DNA of 64,000 nt from NCBI GenBank assembly GCA_021802545.1, contig JAJZRS010000004.1, positions 62,001-126,000 on the forward strand. The letters are read 5' to 3'. This stretch comes from Pseudomonadota bacterium. Lineage in GTDB: Bacteria; Pseudomonadota; Gammaproteobacteria; Burkholderiales; JABEVD01. The first letter of the stretch is position 1. Every line of letters begins with the position of its first letter. Of the stretch, positions 51,203 to 62,278 are shown in pieces. A model generated the notes under the pieces. The model had not been told where the DNA came from, did not search any database, and saw only the letters and a list, made by a program, of their open reading frames with translations. The position numbers and the translations under genes are program-made.

Positions 51203-52332
51203 CCGAAGCGATTTTCGGCGAACTGCAGCTGGATCTCCTCGATCTCGGGAGCGGAATCGATGAAAACTGAAACACATCCCGGGTCGAGCTTCACCCCGGA
51301 AAGCTGCCGCAACATGGAGAAGGCCTCCTTGTTGCTCCATGCTTCCTTGTAGGGCCGCCTGCTGGTGAGCGCATCGAAAATATCGGCAACAGCGATGATC
51401 CTCGCCTCGATGGGAATCTCTTCACCATGCAACCCTGCCGGATAGCCGCTGCCATCCATGGCTTCATGGTGAAACGCTGCGATGTTGCGCATGATCCCGA
51501 CATCCGAGATGGGATCCAGCTCGAAATTCTCCACCATGCGGTCGATGATCTGCCTTCCCTTGACGGTGTGGGATTTCATTATGGCGTATTCGTCTTGGCT
51601 GAGATGGCCGGGTTTGAGCAAAATCCGATCAGGAACGCCCATCTTTCCAATGTCGTGAAGCGGCGCAAAAATGAAGACTTTCTCGATGTATTCGTCGGTG
51701 AAGCCGTGATCTGTGGCAAGCTTCCTGGCGATCAGCCTGGCGTAACGCGACATCCTGTCCTGGTGCGCACCTGTCTCGTCATCCCTGAGATGAGCCATGT
51801 CCCTGGCCGTCCTGACCGTTGCAAGCAGCGTCTGGAGCGTGGAAAGTTCGGACACGATGGTCAGCGAAATCAGATGACCGAAAGGATCGAGATGGTTCAG
51901 CACCTCTTCCGTGAAGGTCGCGCGCTGCCTTGAATTGAAGAAAACAAAGCCGAAAAAAACGCCGCGCACGTACATCGGCATGGTATAGCTCGACAAATGC
52001 CCTTCTTCTTCGATGCGCAAGGTATGCTCGTGCTTGCCTTCACTGAACAAAGAAAGGTCGTTGACGACGCGCGGACTCCTCTTTTCGAGGATTTCAAGAA
52101 GAGAAGGCGCTTCTGCAAGCTTGGCCTGGTAGTGCACCAGGGGATGAGCTTCTTCTCCGCTGCGTGCAAGGGTCTTCAGAAGGTCTGTCTTGGCATCGTA
52201 GAGAGCAACGGCGATGCGCGAGATGGAGGGAAAGCGCGCCCTGACGGTTTGGTAGATCGATTCGATCTTTTGTACGAGCGAACCGTTCTCCTGGATTTCA
52301 CTGAGCTTGTCCTGGTGTCCGAACAGAAACAT
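51199..52332 (-). CDS. GAF / HD-GYP domain protein (putative c-di-GMP phosphodiesterase)
   Basis: 377 aa from the ATG at 52332, which has GGGGAG 8 bases upstream; a GTG at 52341 is an alternative. A GAF-like sensor occupies about residues 20-165. The HD-GYP domain (about 175-370) is complete: ETGAHQDRMSRYA, LHDIGKMGVPDRILLKPG, FHHEAMDGSGYPAGL and ADIFDALTSRRPYKE. It likely hydrolyses c-di-GMP in response to a ligand, which may connect with the motility genes. The sensor input is unknown. Confidence 0.92.
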   Translation of the reverse strand: MFLFGHQDKLSEIQENGSLVQKIESIYQTVRARFPSISRIAVALYDAKTDLLKTLARSGEEAHPLVHYQAKLAEAPSLLEILEKRSPRVVNDLSLFSEGKHEHTLRIEEEGHLSSYTMPMYVRGVFFGFVFFNSRQRATFTEEVLNHLDPFGHLISLTIVSELSTLQTLLATVRTARDMAHLRDDETGAHQDRMSRYARLIARKLATDHGFTDEYIEKVFIFAPLHDIGKMGVPDRILLKPGHLSQDEYAIMKSHTVKGRQIIDRMVENFELDPISDVGIMRNIAAFHHEAMDGSGYPAGLHGEEIPIEARIIAVADIFDALTSRRPYKEAWSNKEAFSMLRQLSGVKLDPGCVSVFIDSAPEIEEIQLQFAENRFG

Positions 52333-52368
52333 ATTCTGCACTCCCCACTAAACAACAATAGCACAGAT

Positions 52369-53535
52369 TCAAGTCTTACACGCGCCGCGCCTCAGCCACG
52401 CCAGGATAACCATGCCGACGAAGATCGAAAGTCCGAAATAGGCGACGGACAGCTTTTCCGGAATGCCGGCTTTTTCGATTCCCGCATAAATGCCCAGCAT
52501 GGAAAAGATGGCCAGGTTTTCGAAGAAATTCTGCACGGCGAGTGCACTTCCCGATCCGGTCAGCTCGTGCCCACGCACCTGGAGCAGCGCATTGAGCGGC
52601 ACGACGTACAGTCCGCCGCAAAAGCCGATAGCGGCGAGCAGCAGCATCGCCATCGGCTCGCTATGCACATGGGAGAGAATCGCGATCAGCGGGCCGATCG
52701 CAATTCCAGGAATCAATGCGGCCCGCTTCGCCCATGCCGATGCAGCCAATGCGCCGAACACGATCCCGATTGCGACGACACCGATCAGAATGCCAGGCGT
52801 CCTGTTGTCGAAAAGCGAAAGCGCGGCAGGCACCCAGGCGAAGAGGGCAATGCGCAGGGTCGCCCCAGTTCCCCAGAAAAGGCTGGTTCCTGCCAGGGTG
52901 AAGCGCGCATCGCTGTCCCTGAGCAGCCGATTGAAAGCGGAAAAGAAGCGGGGAAACGCATTTCCGAAGGAGATATCCTGCTTGGCGGGCGGCAATCCTG
53001 GAATCGCAAGATTGATGAACGCCGCCATGCCGTAGGCTGACAGCGTCATGACGATGCCCATTCTCACGGAATGATCTGAAACCAGTCCGCCCGCAATGGC
53101 CCCCGAAATGATCGCGAAAATGGTAGAGCCTTCCATCCAGCCGTTCGCTTCAACCAGCTTGTCCTTCTCGAAAAGCTCGGGAAGGATGCCGTACTTGGCC
53201 GGCGAATAGGCGGCAGCACCGGCGCCCACGACGGCGAAGCACAGAAGCGGGTCGAGCCCTGCGGGCATGAGCGCAGCGCCCGAAAATTTCAGCGCATTGC
53301 TCAGCATCATCGCCCTGGACTTGGGCATGGCATCGGCAATCGAACCGACAAACGGGGCCAGCAAAATGAAAGGCAGGGCGAAGATTCCCTGCAGCAGGGG
53401 AGCGTGCGCTTCGGCATGCCCTGCTTTCAGGAGAGCGATGGCAATGACCAGAAGCGCGTTGTCTGCGAAGGCGGAAAGAAACTGTGCGGAAAGAACCGCC
53501 GCAAGCGGGTTGCGCTCAGCCCTTTGTCTTGTCAC
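52369..53535 (-). CDS. lplT: LplT-like lysophospholipid transporter (MFS)
   Basis: 388 aa with 12 membrane segments. It starts at a GTG 20 bases inside folE2; no later Met fits before the first membrane helix. The pattern [20 protein letters not shown] is highly characteristic of LplT, which flips lysophospholipids inward for re-acylation. The usual partner acyltransferase aas is not adjacent. A trailing Cys-rich end (LRRGACKT) is unremarkable. Confidence 0.88.
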   Translation of the reverse strand: MTRQRAERNPLAAVLSAQFLSAFADNALLVIAIALLKAGHAEAHAPLLQGIFALPFILLAPFVGSIADAMPKSRAMMLSNALKFSGAALMPAGLDPLLCFAVVGAGAAAYSPAKYGILPELFEKDKLVEANGWMEGSTIFAIISGAIAGGLVSDHSVRMGIVMTLSAYGMAAFINLAIPGLPPAKQDISFGNAFPRFFSAFNRLLRDSDARFTLAGTSLFWGTGATLRIALFAWVPAALSLFDNRTPGILIGVVAIGIVFGALAASAWAKRAALIPGIAIGPLIAILSHVHSEPMAMLLLAAIGFCGGLYVVPLNALLQVRGHELTGSGSALAVQNFFENLAIFSMLGIYAGIEKAGIPEKLSVAYFGLSIFVGMVILAWLRRGACKT

Positions 53536-54313
53536 GCTCGATGAGGGCGTAAGCGGAATGGTTGTGGATCGACTCGAAATTCTCGGATTCCACGATGTAG
53601 CCGTCTATCCGCTTGTCCCGGTTCAGCGCAGCCGCAACGTCCCTCACCATGTCCTCGACGAATTTGGGATTGTCATAGGCGTGCTCGGTTACGTATTTTT
53701 CGTCAGGACGTTTGAGCAGTCCATAGAGTTCGCAGGAAGCCTGGCCCTCGACGATGCCGACGATGTCCTCGATCCACACGAAGTCGTTCGTGCAGGCGGT
53801 GACTGTCACATGGGAGCGCTGGTTGTGCGCGCCGTAATCCGATATTTTCTTGGAGCATGGGCAAAGGCTGGTGACCGGAACCAGCACCTTCATCTTGAAG
53901 CGGTATTTCCCCTTCTCGATTTCGCCGATGAACGTGACATCGTAATCGAGCAGGCTCTGCACCCCTGAGACGGGGGCGGACTTGTTGACGAAATAGGGGA
54001 AACTCATCTCGATGTAGCCGGACTCCGCTTCGAGCTTTTCGACCATCTGGCGAAGCATGCTCTCGAAAGACTCGACCGAGATTTCGCGCTCTCTGCCGTT
54101 CAGGATTTCGACGAAACGCGACATGTGCGTCCCCTTGAAATTGTGGGGAAGATGGACGTACATGTTGAAGATGGCAACGGTATGCTGTACGCCTCCGCTC
54201 CTGTCCGCCACCTTCACGGGATGCCTGATCGATTTGATGCCCACCCTGTTGATGGCAAGGCGCCTCAGGTCTTCCGTGCTCTGCACGTCGGGGATATTGT
54301 CTGCTGGAGTCAC
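53516..54313 (-). CDS. folE2: GTP cyclohydrolase FolE2 (type IB)
   Basis: 265 aa. It starts at GTG (54313) with AAGGA upstream. The metal-binding region [20 protein letters not shown] carries the conserved Cys of FolE2, and the N-terminal [14 protein letters not shown] is typical. It makes dihydroneopterin triphosphate for folate or queuosine. FolE2 does not depend strictly on zinc, unlike FolE. It follows dxs by 60 bases, a neighbourhood common in betaproteobacteria. Confidence 0.95.
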   Translation of the reverse strand: MTPADNIPDVQSTEDLRRLAINRVGIKSIRHPVKVADRSGGVQHTVAIFNMYVHLPHNFKGTHMSRFVEILNGREREISVESFESMLRQMVEKLEAESGYIEMSFPYFVNKSAPVSGVQSLLDYDVTFIGEIEKGKYRFKMKVLVPVTSLCPCSKKISDYGAHNQRSHVTVTACTNDFVWIEDIVGIVEGQASCELYGLLKRPDEKYVTEHAYDNPKFVEDMVRDVAAALNRDKRIDGYIVESENFESIHNHSAYALIERDKTKG

Positions 54314-54373
54314 TTCATTCCTTCATGTTCATGCTTACAGGGGATTATAGCCGCCGCACAATCCCGAGTAAAC

Positions 54374-56224
54374 TTATCGGATTATCGCCAGCCTTTCCCT
54401 GACTGCATAGGCGATGCCTGCAGCATCCAGCAGGCATTCCGAAAGGAGGACGGATGAGTCCCCCTGCTCGATGTATTCGTCCGGAAGACCCAGATTCTGC
54501 AGGGGAATACTGATTGCGTGGCGTGCAAGGCATTCTGCGACAGCGCTGCCTGCCCCGCCCATGACCGCGTTTTCCTCGACCGTCACCAGCAGTTCGTGGC
54601 TTGCCGCAAGTTCGAGAATCAGCTGCTCGTCGATCGGCTTGATAAAGCGCATATTGGCGACCGTCGCATCGAGTTCTTCCCCCGCGCTCAGGGAAGGCCC
54701 CACCATCGAACCGAAGGCGAGCAATGCGACCTTCTTCCCGGATCGAACGATCTGGCCGCGCCCGACTTCCAGCGCTTTCATCTCGGATTCGACTTCGACT
54801 CCGGGTCCATGTCCCCTCGGATAGCGCACCGCGACAGGCGAATTCATCGAGAAAGCCGTATACAGCATCTGCCTCAACTCGTTCTCGCTGGAGGCCGCCA
54901 TCACCGTCATGTTCGGAATGCAGCGCATGAAGGAAAGGTCGAAGCTGCCTGCATGGGTGGGGCCGTCCGCCCCAACAAGCCCTGCCCTGTCGATGGCAAA
55001 CACGACGGGGAGGTTCTGGATCGCAATATCGTGAATCAGCTGGTCATAGGCTCTCTGCAAAAAAGTCGAATAGATCGCAACAACCGGCTTGAATCCTTCA
55101 CAAGCAAGGCCCGCAGCGAAAGTAAGCGCATGCTGCTCAGCGATGCCGACATCGAAATAGCGCGCCGGGAAACGCTCTGAAAATTCGACCATGCCCGAAC
55201 CTTCGCGCATCGCAGGCGTGATGGCGACCATTTTTTCTTCCTGTTCGGCCATGTCGCAGAGCCATTTCCCGAACACTTCCGTATAGGTCGGCTTCTTTCG
55301 AGCGCCGCCCACGATCCCTTCTTTGGAATCGAATTTGCCGACGCCATGATAGAGAATCGGATCCTGCTCGGCCCGATCGTATCCCTTCCCCTTTTTCGTC
55401 ACGACATGCAGAAACTGCGGGCCTTCGAGCTTCTTGACATTGGACAGGGTGGAAATGAGCACGTCGAGATCGTGGCCGTCTATGGGGCCGATGTAATTGA
55501 AGCCAAATTCCTCGAACAGCGTTCCCGGAATCACCATGCCCTTGACATGCTCTTCCGCGCGTTTGGCAAGCTCCAGAACAGGAGGAACAACCTTCAGCAC
55601 CTTTTCTCCGGCGCGCCTTGCCGCCGAATAGAAGCTGCCCGAAAGCAGCCTTGCAAGATAATTGTCGAGCGCACCCACGTTTCTCGAAATGGACATCTCG
55701 TTGTCGTTCAGGATGACCAGCAGATTGGCGTCCATCGCTCCTGCATTGTTGAGCGCCTCGAAAGCCATGCCGCCCGTCATCGCGCCGTCCCCGATCACGG
55801 CAATCGCGCGGCGCTGTATCCCTTCGAGCCTGGCGGCAACCGCCATGCCGAGCGCGGCGCTGATCGACGTGCTTGAATGCGCCGTGCCGAAAGCATCGTA
55901 TTCGCTCTCGCTGCGCTTCGGAAAGCCGGATATGCCGCCTTTCATCCTGAGCTTGCCCATCGAATCGCGCCTGCCCGTCAGGATCTTGTGCGCATAGGTC
56001 TGGTGACCCACGTCCCAGATGATCCTGTCATAAGGCGTGTTGAACACGTAATGCAACGCGACGGTCAGCTCGACCGTGCCCAGATTCGATGAAAGATGCC
56101 CGCCCGTTGCGCTCACCGATTCGATCACGTATTGCCGCAATTCTTCCGCGAGCTTGCCGAGCGACTTCCTGTCCAATCCTCTCAAGTCTTCCGGAGAACC
56201 GATCTGATTCAGAAGCGCATCCAT
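54374..56224 (-). CDS. dxs: 1-Deoxy-D-xylulose-5-phosphate synthase Dxs
   Basis: 616 aa, normal length. The thiamine diphosphate motif is [18 protein letters not shown] near residue 146. The transketolase segment includes [20 protein letters not shown]. Dxs catalyses the first step of the MEP isoprenoid pathway from pyruvate and glyceraldehyde-3-phosphate. It shares one base with the ispA stop, completing an xseB-ispA-dxs unit. Confidence 0.97.
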   Translation of the reverse strand: MDALLNQIGSPEDLRGLDRKSLGKLAEELRQYVIESVSATGGHLSSNLGTVELTVALHYVFNTPYDRIIWDVGHQTYAHKILTGRRDSMGKLRMKGGISGFPKRSESEYDAFGTAHSSTSISAALGMAVAARLEGIQRRAIAVIGDGAMTGGMAFEALNNAGAMDANLLVILNDNEMSISRNVGALDNYLARLLSGSFYSAARRAGEKVLKVVPPVLELAKRAEEHVKGMVIPGTLFEEFGFNYIGPIDGHDLDVLISTLSNVKKLEGPQFLHVVTKKGKGYDRAEQDPILYHGVGKFDSKEGIVGGARKKPTYTEVFGKWLCDMAEQEEKMVAITPAMREGSGMVEFSERFPARYFDVGIAEQHALTFAAGLACEGFKPVVAIYSTFLQRAYDQLIHDIAIQNLPVVFAIDRAGLVGADGPTHAGSFDLSFMRCIPNMTVMAASSENELRQMLYTAFSMNSPVAVRYPRGHGPGVEVESEMKALEVGRGQIVRSGKKVALLAFGSMVGPSLSAGEELDATVANMRFIKPIDEQLILELAASHELLVTVEENAVMGGAGSAVAECLARHAISIPLQNLGLPDEYIEQGDSSVLLSECLLDAAGIAYAVRERLAIIR

Positions 56225-57111
56225 CAGAATTGCCTCCTCACCACGAAACTGGCCATCTCAGCCAAACGCGATGCGCGGTCCCCGAACATGGACAGGGATT
56301 CCAATGCGGAGCCGTGAAGCTCCTCGGCCATCTCCCTTGCCGCCTTGGCTCCAAGAAGCGAAACGTAGGTGGGTTTGTTGTCCTGGCTGTCCTTTCCCGC
56401 TGTCTTGCCGAGCGTCGCCGTCGATGATTCGGCATCGAGCACGTCGTCGATGACCTGGAAGGCAAGCCCGATCGACTTGGCGAAATGATCGAGCTTGGCC
56501 AATTCCGCCTCGTTGATCTTTCCGCAATAGGCGCCGAGCAGGACGGATGCGCGGATCAACTCCCCCGTTTTCCTGATGTGCATGGCCTCGAGTTCTGGCA
56601 GATCGAGGCGCTTGCCGACGCTCTCTAGATCGATGGCCTGCCCGCCGGCCATCCCTCTCGACCCCGAAGCATGCGCCAGCAACCTGATCATTTCGACCTG
56701 GTTCTTGCCTGACAGGCGATCGGATGCGAGCACTTCGAAGGCGAGCGATTGCAGGCTGTCACCCACGAGCAATGCAGTCGCCTCGTCGTATTCGACATGG
56801 CAGGTCGGTTTTCCGCGCCTCAGGACGTCGTCGTCCATGGAGGGCAGGTCGTCGTGCACAAGGGAATAGGCGTGGATCAGTTCGACCGCGCAGGAAGCGA
56901 ACTGGACTTTCGCCTCGTCCGCACCCGCCAGTTCTCCGGCTGCATGGACAAGCAGCGGCCTCACCCGCTTTCCGCCGCCGAGAACCGCATAGCGCATGGC
57001 GCCGTGCAGGCGCCTGGGCTGCACGTCCGCTTCCGGCAGGCATGCTTCGAGCGCAGATTCCATCCTCGCCTGGCGAGCATGCACCCAGGACTGGAAATCC
57101 TCACTTGTCAT
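56224..57111 (-). CDS. ispA: Farnesyl diphosphate synthase IspA
   Basis: 295 aa. The first aspartate-rich motif is in [19 protein letters not shown] and the second is [11 protein letters not shown]. It condenses IPP with DMAPP and GPP. It overlaps xseB by 11 bases and dxs by 1, so all three genes are translationally coupled. Confidence 0.97.
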   Translation of the reverse strand: MTSEDFQSWVHARQARMESALEACLPEADVQPRRLHGAMRYAVLGGGKRVRPLLVHAAGELAGADEAKVQFASCAVELIHAYSLVHDDLPSMDDDVLRRGKPTCHVEYDEATALLVGDSLQSLAFEVLASDRLSGKNQVEMIRLLAHASGSRGMAGGQAIDLESVGKRLDLPELEAMHIRKTGELIRASVLLGAYCGKINEAELAKLDHFAKSIGLAFQVIDDVLDAESSTATLGKTAGKDSQDNKPTYVSLLGAKAAREMAEELHGSALESLSMFGDRASRLAEMASFVVRRQF

Positions 57112-57331
57112 CGGAAATCCAGTTCTTCAGGGTATCGCCTTCGAGAATCTCGACCTGCTGCTCCGCATCTTTCAGTGCACTCTGGCAATACTGGAGCAGA
57201 AATGCGCCGCGCTTGTATGCGGCCAATGAATCTTCAAGGGTCAACTGCCCCGCCTCCATCTTCGCCACGATCGCTTCGAGCTCAAGAAGGGCGGATTCGA
57301 AATTTTCCGGGGATTTTTCCTGTTTGCTCAT
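57101..57331 (-). CDS. xseB: Exodeoxyribonuclease VII small subunit XseB
   Basis: 76 aa helical protein with the XseB signature LEAIVAKMEAGQLTLEDSLA. It forms exonuclease VII with XseA, which is not in this window. It is the first gene of the xseB-ispA-dxs unit. The 130-base divergent gap to the Rieske gene is AT-rich around 57400-57430 and should hold promoters for both, but I see no clear boxes. Confidence 0.94.
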   Translation of the reverse strand: MSKQEKSPENFESALLELEAIVAKMEAGQLTLEDSLAAYKRGAFLLQYCQSALKDAEQQVEILEGDTLKNWISDDK

Positions 57332-57461
57332 GAAACTTTACCTAAACCGTAAAAATAGCTTAATCGAAGCACCCCGGTCAAATGATGAAAGAAATATTGC
57401 GCTTTTCGGTTTTTTCATAAAAAATATAACGTTTCACCGTGGGTTTCGTAAGGAAGCGATG

Positions 57462-58559
57462 ATGTCCGATGCTATCGATCTTTCGGCTGGACTTGCGCCT
57501 TTGCCAGCGAGTTGGTATTGCAGTCAGGAAGTGGCGGATCAGGAGAAACGCCTGATCTTCGATGGCGGGCCCGGCTATGTCGGGCATGAACTGATGGTGC
57601 CCAACATGGGCGACTTCCACGTCTTCAACTGGATGGGGGATTCCAAGCTCCTCATCAGGAACGAGAAGGGCGTGGAGCTCCTGAGCAATATCTGCAGGCA
57701 TCGCCAGGCGACCATGCTCGAAGGCAGGGGAAACGCCAGGAACATCGTCTGCCCGCTCCATCGCTGGACCTACGATCTCAGCGGGAAGCTCATCGGCGCG
57801 CCCCATTTCCCCGAAAACCCATGTCTCGATCTCGGCAAGACGCCGTTATCCAGCTGGAACGGCATGCTTTTTTCCGGAAAGCGCGACGTCCAGCAAGATC
57901 TGGCCAGTTTCTCCTGCTTCAAGGACATCGATTTTTCCAACCATGTTTTTGACAGGGTGCAGATCGATGAATACGACTGCAACTGGAAGACATTCATCGA
58001 AGTCTATCTCGAGGATTACCATGTCGCTCCTTGCCATCCCGGGCTCGACAGTTTCGTCGATTGCGACGCACTGGTCTGGGAATTCGGCGACTGGTACAGC
58101 GTTCAGGTGGTCGGCGCGAGATACGCGAAGGTGCGCGCAGGCAGCCCGGTCTACCAGAATTGGCGCGATCTCATTCTGAAATACGATCACGGCAAGGAAT
58201 TTTCTCGCGGGGCGATCTGGGTGGTCTATTACCCGAACATCATGATCGAATGGTATCCCCATGTGCTCGTGATCAGCACCGTCGTGCCCAGAGGTCCGGA
58301 CCATTGCACGAACATCGTTGAATTCTATTATCCGGAGGACATCGCGCTGTTCGAGCGGGATCTGGTCGAGGCGGAAAAAGCCGCCTATCAGGAAACAGCG
58401 GTGGAAGATGCCGTCATCTGCAGGAAAATGACGGAAGGACGCAAGGCGCTCTATCAGGCAGGCATTTCGGAAGAAGGCCCTTACCAGTCACCGATGGAAG
58501 ATGGGATGAGGCATTTCCACGATTTCCTGATGAGAGAAATCTCGCCCCACCTGGAATGA
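57462..58559 (+). CDS. Rieske non-heme iron oxygenase, alpha-subunit type
   Basis: 365 aa. AAGGAAG precedes tandem ATGs at 57459 and 57462. The Rieske 2Fe-2S ligands are NICRHRQATML and CPLHRWTYDLSGK. The mononuclear iron site follows the Asn/Glu-His-His pattern in NWKTFIEVYLEDYHVAPCHP. It resembles aromatic-ring hydroxylase and choline/carnitine monooxygenase alpha subunits. No reductase or beta subunit is adjacent, so electrons must come from elsewhere. The substrate is unknown. Confidence 0.9.
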   Translation: MSDAIDLSAGLAPLPASWYCSQEVADQEKRLIFDGGPGYVGHELMVPNMGDFHVFNWMGDSKLLIRNEKGVELLSNICRHRQATMLEGRGNARNIVCPLHRWTYDLSGKLIGAPHFPENPCLDLGKTPLSSWNGMLFSGKRDVQQDLASFSCFKDIDFSNHVFDRVQIDEYDCNWKTFIEVYLEDYHVAPCHPGLDSFVDCDALVWEFGDWYSVQVVGARYAKVRAGSPVYQNWRDLILKYDHGKEFSRGAIWVVYYPNIMIEWYPHVLVISTVVPRGPDHCTNIVEFYYPEDIALFERDLVEAEKAAYQETAVEDAVICRKMTEGRKALYQAGISEEGPYQSPMEDGMRHFHDFLMREISPHLE

Positions 58560-58572
58560 TTTCCTCGACATC

Positions 58573-59790
58573 GTGGGATACCTAGCGCAGCTTCTGGACG
58601 GGCGCCCTGGCGCCATCGCCCAGGGAACAGCCATTGCCGCCTGCATTTTCGCAGCATGGCTCTCATCCTACCTCACAGCGCGGAAAACCGGCATCGGAGA
58701 ATCGAAAAGACTCCTTTTCCCCTATTCCCTGCTGGCCAGCCTCTTGATCGGAAAAGGGCTGCTCGGCCATCTGCACCTGCCCTTTGCGCTCATCGACATC
58801 GCGCTTCAGCTGGTCATCGCGCTTGCGGTCATCCGCACCCTGGTCTACATGCTGCAGACCATCTTCACGCAAAAGCCTTGGATCGCATCGCTCGAGCGCG
58901 CTGTTGCATGGCTGATCTGGATCGTACTGGCGCTGCATATCTCCGGCCTTTCCCGCGGCATCCTCGAATCCCTCGACGAAATCAGCTTCACCTTCGGCAA
59001 GGAAAGGATATCCGTCCTGATCGTCATGCAGGCGCTGGTCGTCGTCGCGGCAAGCTTCCTGGTTTCGCTCTGGGCAAGCCGCGCCATCGAAAAGAAGATC
59101 ATGGCAGCGGATCTCATGGACATGAACCTCAAGGTCATGCTCACCAAGATCACCCGGACGCTTTTCATCATCGCCGCATCCATAGCCACCTTGTCTGCTG
59201 CAGGCATCGACATGACGGCGCTTTCGATGTTCGGCGGAGCGCTCGGCGTCGGCCTCGGCCTGGGACTGCAGAAAATCGCCAGCAATTACGTGAGCGGCTT
59301 CATCATCCTGCTCGACCGTTCGATCCACATCAATGACATCATCAGCGTCGAAGGCAAGATGGGCGTGCTGACCAAGCTCACGACCCGCTACGTCGTGCTG
59401 AAAAGCCCGGACGGGAGCGAATCCTTGATCCCGAACGATACCTTGATCACCTCCACCGTGGTCAACCACACCTACACGGACAGACAGGTGAGGCTCGCCG
59501 CCCCTGTCCAGGTCGGCTACTCGAGCGATCTGGAGCTCGCCATGAAAATCATGGTGGACGCTGCAAGTCACCAGAAGCGAGTGCTCGCAGACCCGGAGCC
59601 TCAAGTGTATCTGAAGGAATTCGCCGACAGCGGCATCAATCTCGAACTCGGGTTCTGGATTTCAGATCTCGAAGAAGGACGGCTCGGACTGATCTCGGAC
59701 ATCAACCTCGAGATCTGGCGGGAATTCAAAAAGCACGGCATCGAGATCCCCTTCCCGCAAAGGGAAGTGAGGCTGCTCGGGCCACAATAA
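58573..59790 (+). CDS. MscS-family mechanosensitive channel
   Basis: 405 aa beginning at GTG 58573. Five or so membrane helices are followed by the MscS pore helix region, FGGALGVGLGLGLQKIASNY near residue 216, and a cytoplasmic beta and vestibule domain (FIILLDRSIHINDIISVEGK). It should release solutes on hypo-osmotic shock. It is 13 bases after the Rieske gene and 15 before maeB, so cotranscription is possible without a functional link. Confidence 0.92.
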   Translation: MGYLAQLLDGRPGAIAQGTAIAACIFAAWLSSYLTARKTGIGESKRLLFPYSLLASLLIGKGLLGHLHLPFALIDIALQLVIALAVIRTLVYMLQTIFTQKPWIASLERAVAWLIWIVLALHISGLSRGILESLDEISFTFGKERISVLIVMQALVVVAASFLVSLWASRAIEKKIMAADLMDMNLKVMLTKITRTLFIIAASIATLSAAGIDMTALSMFGGALGVGLGLGLQKIASNYVSGFIILLDRSIHINDIISVEGKMGVLTKLTTRYVVLKSPDGSESLIPNDTLITSTVVNHTYTDRQVRLAAPVQVGYSSDLELAMKIMVDAASHQKRVLADPEPQVYLKEFADSGINLELGFWISDLEEGRLGLISDINLEIWREFKKHGIEIPFPQREVRLLGPQ

Positions 59791-59805
59791 TCTTACGGAG
59801 CATCC

Positions 59806-61977
59806 ATGGACGAACAACTGCGCAAGAATGCGCTCGACTATCATCGCCACCCCCAGCCCGGAAAAATCGCCGTGGTTCCCACCAAGGGACTCACCAACCA
59901 GAGCGACCTCGGCCTGGCTTACACGCCGGGGGTCGCCGCTGTATGCGAGGCCATCTTCGAAGACCCTGAAGAATCATTCAACCTGACGGCAAGGGGGAAC
60001 CTCGTCGCCGTCGTCACCAACGGCACAGCCGTGCTCGGCTTGGGCGCAATCGGCCCGCTCGCCTCCAAACCCGTCATGGAGGGAAAGGGGGTGCTGTTCA
60101 AGAAATTTGCAGGCATCGACGTTTTCGACATCGAAATCGACGAGCGAGACCCTGACAAGCTCGTCGACATCATCGCGAGCCTTGAGCCCACTTTCGGCGG
60201 AATCAATCTCGAGGACATCAAGGCGCCTGAATGCTTCGAGGTGGAAAGAAAACTGCGGGAAAGAATGCACATCCCCGTCTTCCACGATGACCAGCACGGC
60301 ACGGCGATCATCGTGGGCGCCGCCGTCATCAACGGCCTCAAGGTGGTGGACAAGGCCATCGGCAGCGTGAAGCTCGTCGTCTCCGGTGCAGGCGCCGCTG
60401 CGCTCGCCTGCCTCGACATGCTGGTGAGCCTGGGCCTGGCCAGGGAAAACATCTACGTGACGGACATCAAGGGCGTGGTCTATGAGGGGCGCGTCGAGGA
60501 GATGGATCAGAACAAGGCGCGTTATGCGAGAAAGACGGATGCGAGAACGCTGAATGACGTGATCCCGGGCGCCGACATATTCCTCGGCCTGTCCGCCGGC
60601 GGCGTACTGAAGCCGGAGATGGTCCTGACAATGGCTGAAAATCCGCTCATCCTTGCGCTCGCCAACCCCGAGCCAGAAATCCATCCTGCCGCCGCGAAAT
60701 CCGCAAGACCGGATGCGGTGATCGCTACCGGCCGCTCCGATTATCCCAACCAGGTCAACAACGCGCTCTGCTTTCCTTTCATTTTCAGGGGGGCGCTCGA
60801 CGTCGGCGCGACCTCCATCAACGAGGCCATGAAAAAAGCGGCGGTCTTCGCCATCGCAGAGCTTGCCCACGCCGAACATTCGGATGCCGCAGCCTCAGCG
60901 TACGGAGGCGAATTGCCGCCCTTCGGCAGAGACTACCTGATTCCCAAGCCTTTCGATCCGAGGCTTATCCTCAGGGTCGCCCCCGCGGTAGCGAAAGCGG
61001 CCATGGATTCAGGCATCGCCAAACGCCCGATACGCGACTTCGATCTCTACAAGGAACATCTCTCGCGGTTCATCTATCAGACCGCGCTCGTCATGAAGCC
61101 CGTGTTTTCCCTCGCCAAATCCGCATCCAAGCGGGTGATCTACGCTGAAGGCGAAGACGAACGCGTCCTCCAGGCCATACAGACCGTCGTCGACGAAAAG
61201 CTGGCAAGGCCCGTCCTTGCCGGACACCGCGAGGCCATCGCGGCTTCGATTGCCCGTCTCGGCCTCAGGATACGCGAACACGCCGATTTCGAGATCGTCG
61301 AACCAGGCAAGGATGCGACCATGACAGCCGCAGGCCTGTTGAACGAAGGAAAGGTCGACGCATTGCTTTGCGGCCTCAAGGAAACGTTCGGCTGGCATCT
61401 CGACCGCATCAAGATGCTGGTCGGCTTGAAATCCGGGGCGCATACCTTCGCTGCCATGAATCTGCTCCTGCTGGAGCAAGGCAATATTTTCATTTGCGAC
61501 ACCTATGTCAACCTGGACCCCGATGCGCAGCAGATCGCTGAAATAACGCTGCTCGCTGCCGAAGAAGTTAAACGGTTCGGCATGAAACCCAAAGTCGCGC
61601 TGCTGTCCCATTCCAATTTCGGCAGTTCGAATACCTCTTCCTCGAAAAAAATGCGCCAGGCACTGGAATGGATCAGCAGCGCATCACCGGAGATCGAAAT
61701 CGAAGGCGAGATGCATTCCGACGCCGCCTTGTCCGAGGAGATCAGGCGAACCCATGTCGGCAAATCGAGGCTCAAGGGCGAGGCAAATCTATTGATCATG
61801 CCCAACCTCGATGCGGCGAATATCGCGTTCAACCTGCTCAAGGTGGAGTCTGGGGCAGGCATCACTGTCGGCCCCATCCTCCTCGGCACAGCGAAGCCTG
61901 CACACATCCTCACCCCTACCGCAACCGTGCGCAGGATCATCAACATGACGGCCGTTGCTGCGAGCGGCATCATGTAG
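59806..61977 (+). CDS. maeB: NADP-dependent malic enzyme with phosphotransacetylase domain
   Basis: 723 aa, the fused MaeB form. The malic enzyme part (about 1-420) has the catalytic Tyr in [12 protein letters not shown] and the Lys in [12 protein letters not shown]. It also has metal and NAD(P) binding regions [22 protein letters not shown] and [13 protein letters not shown]. The C-terminal part (about 430-720) is PTA-like and usually serves regulation by acetyl-CoA and not catalysis. It oxidises malate to pyruvate. GGAG precedes the ATG. Confidence 0.96.
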   Translation: MDEQLRKNALDYHRHPQPGKIAVVPTKGLTNQSDLGLAYTPGVAAVCEAIFEDPEESFNLTARGNLVAVVTNGTAVLGLGAIGPLASKPVMEGKGVLFKKFAGIDVFDIEIDERDPDKLVDIIASLEPTFGGINLEDIKAPECFEVERKLRERMHIPVFHDDQHGTAIIVGAAVINGLKVVDKAIGSVKLVVSGAGAAALACLDMLVSLGLARENIYVTDIKGVVYEGRVEEMDQNKARYARKTDARTLNDVIPGADIFLGLSAGGVLKPEMVLTMAENPLILALANPEPEIHPAAAKSARPDAVIATGRSDYPNQVNNALCFPFIFRGALDVGATSINEAMKKAAVFAIAELAHAEHSDAAASAYGGELPPFGRDYLIPKPFDPRLILRVAPAVAKAAMDSGIAKRPIRDFDLYKEHLSRFIYQTALVMKPVFSLAKSASKRVIYAEGEDERVLQAIQTVVDEKLARPVLAGHREAIAASIARLGLRIREHADFEIVEPGKDATMTAAGLLNEGKVDALLCGLKETFGWHLDRIKMLVGLKSGAHTFAAMNLLLLEQGNIFICDTYVNLDPDAQQIAEITLLAAEEVKRFGMKPKVALLSHSNFGSSNTSSSKKMRQALEWISSASPEIEIEGEMHSDAALSEEIRRTHVGKSRLKGEANLLIMPNLDAANIAFNLLKVESGAGITVGPILLGTAKPAHILTPTATVRRIINMTAVAASGIM

Positions 61978-62023
61978 GATTAAGTTTTTTTACGGTAGAA
62001 TTGGTTTGCAAAAGGAGCCCAAC

Positions 62024-62278
62024 ATGACGCATGTCTTGCACGAACAGGAAATTTCGATGCTGCGCACGGAAATCGAGATGATGATGAACGAGCGCCGCAC
62101 ATTGCTGCAGGTCGCGGGCGCAGCTGCCGTTTTCGTCGCCAATCTCGATACCGGAAAGCTGCCGCCCGACATGTACGAATCCGCCGAAATGCTTTCGAAA
62201 TGCCTCAACGACATCAGCGAGGACACGCTCAAGGAAGCGCTCGAAGGAGTACGGGCCGAGCCTGTCGAAAGCGATTAG
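62024..62278 (+). CDS. Small conserved hypothetical protein
   Basis: 84 aa, starting at an ATG with AAAAGGAG upstream. An N-terminal helix (HEQEISMLRTEIEMMMNERR) leads to a short hydrophobic segment (VAGAAAVFVANLD) and an acidic helix. It is probably soluble and oligomeric. Its stop is immediately followed by the ATG of the CobD/AmpE-like gene, so they are likely translated together. No function is known to me. Confidence 0.8.
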   Translation: MTHVLHEQEISMLRTEIEMMMNERRTLLQVAGAAAVFVANLDTGKLPPDMYESAEMLSKCLNDISEDTLKEALEGVRAEPVESD

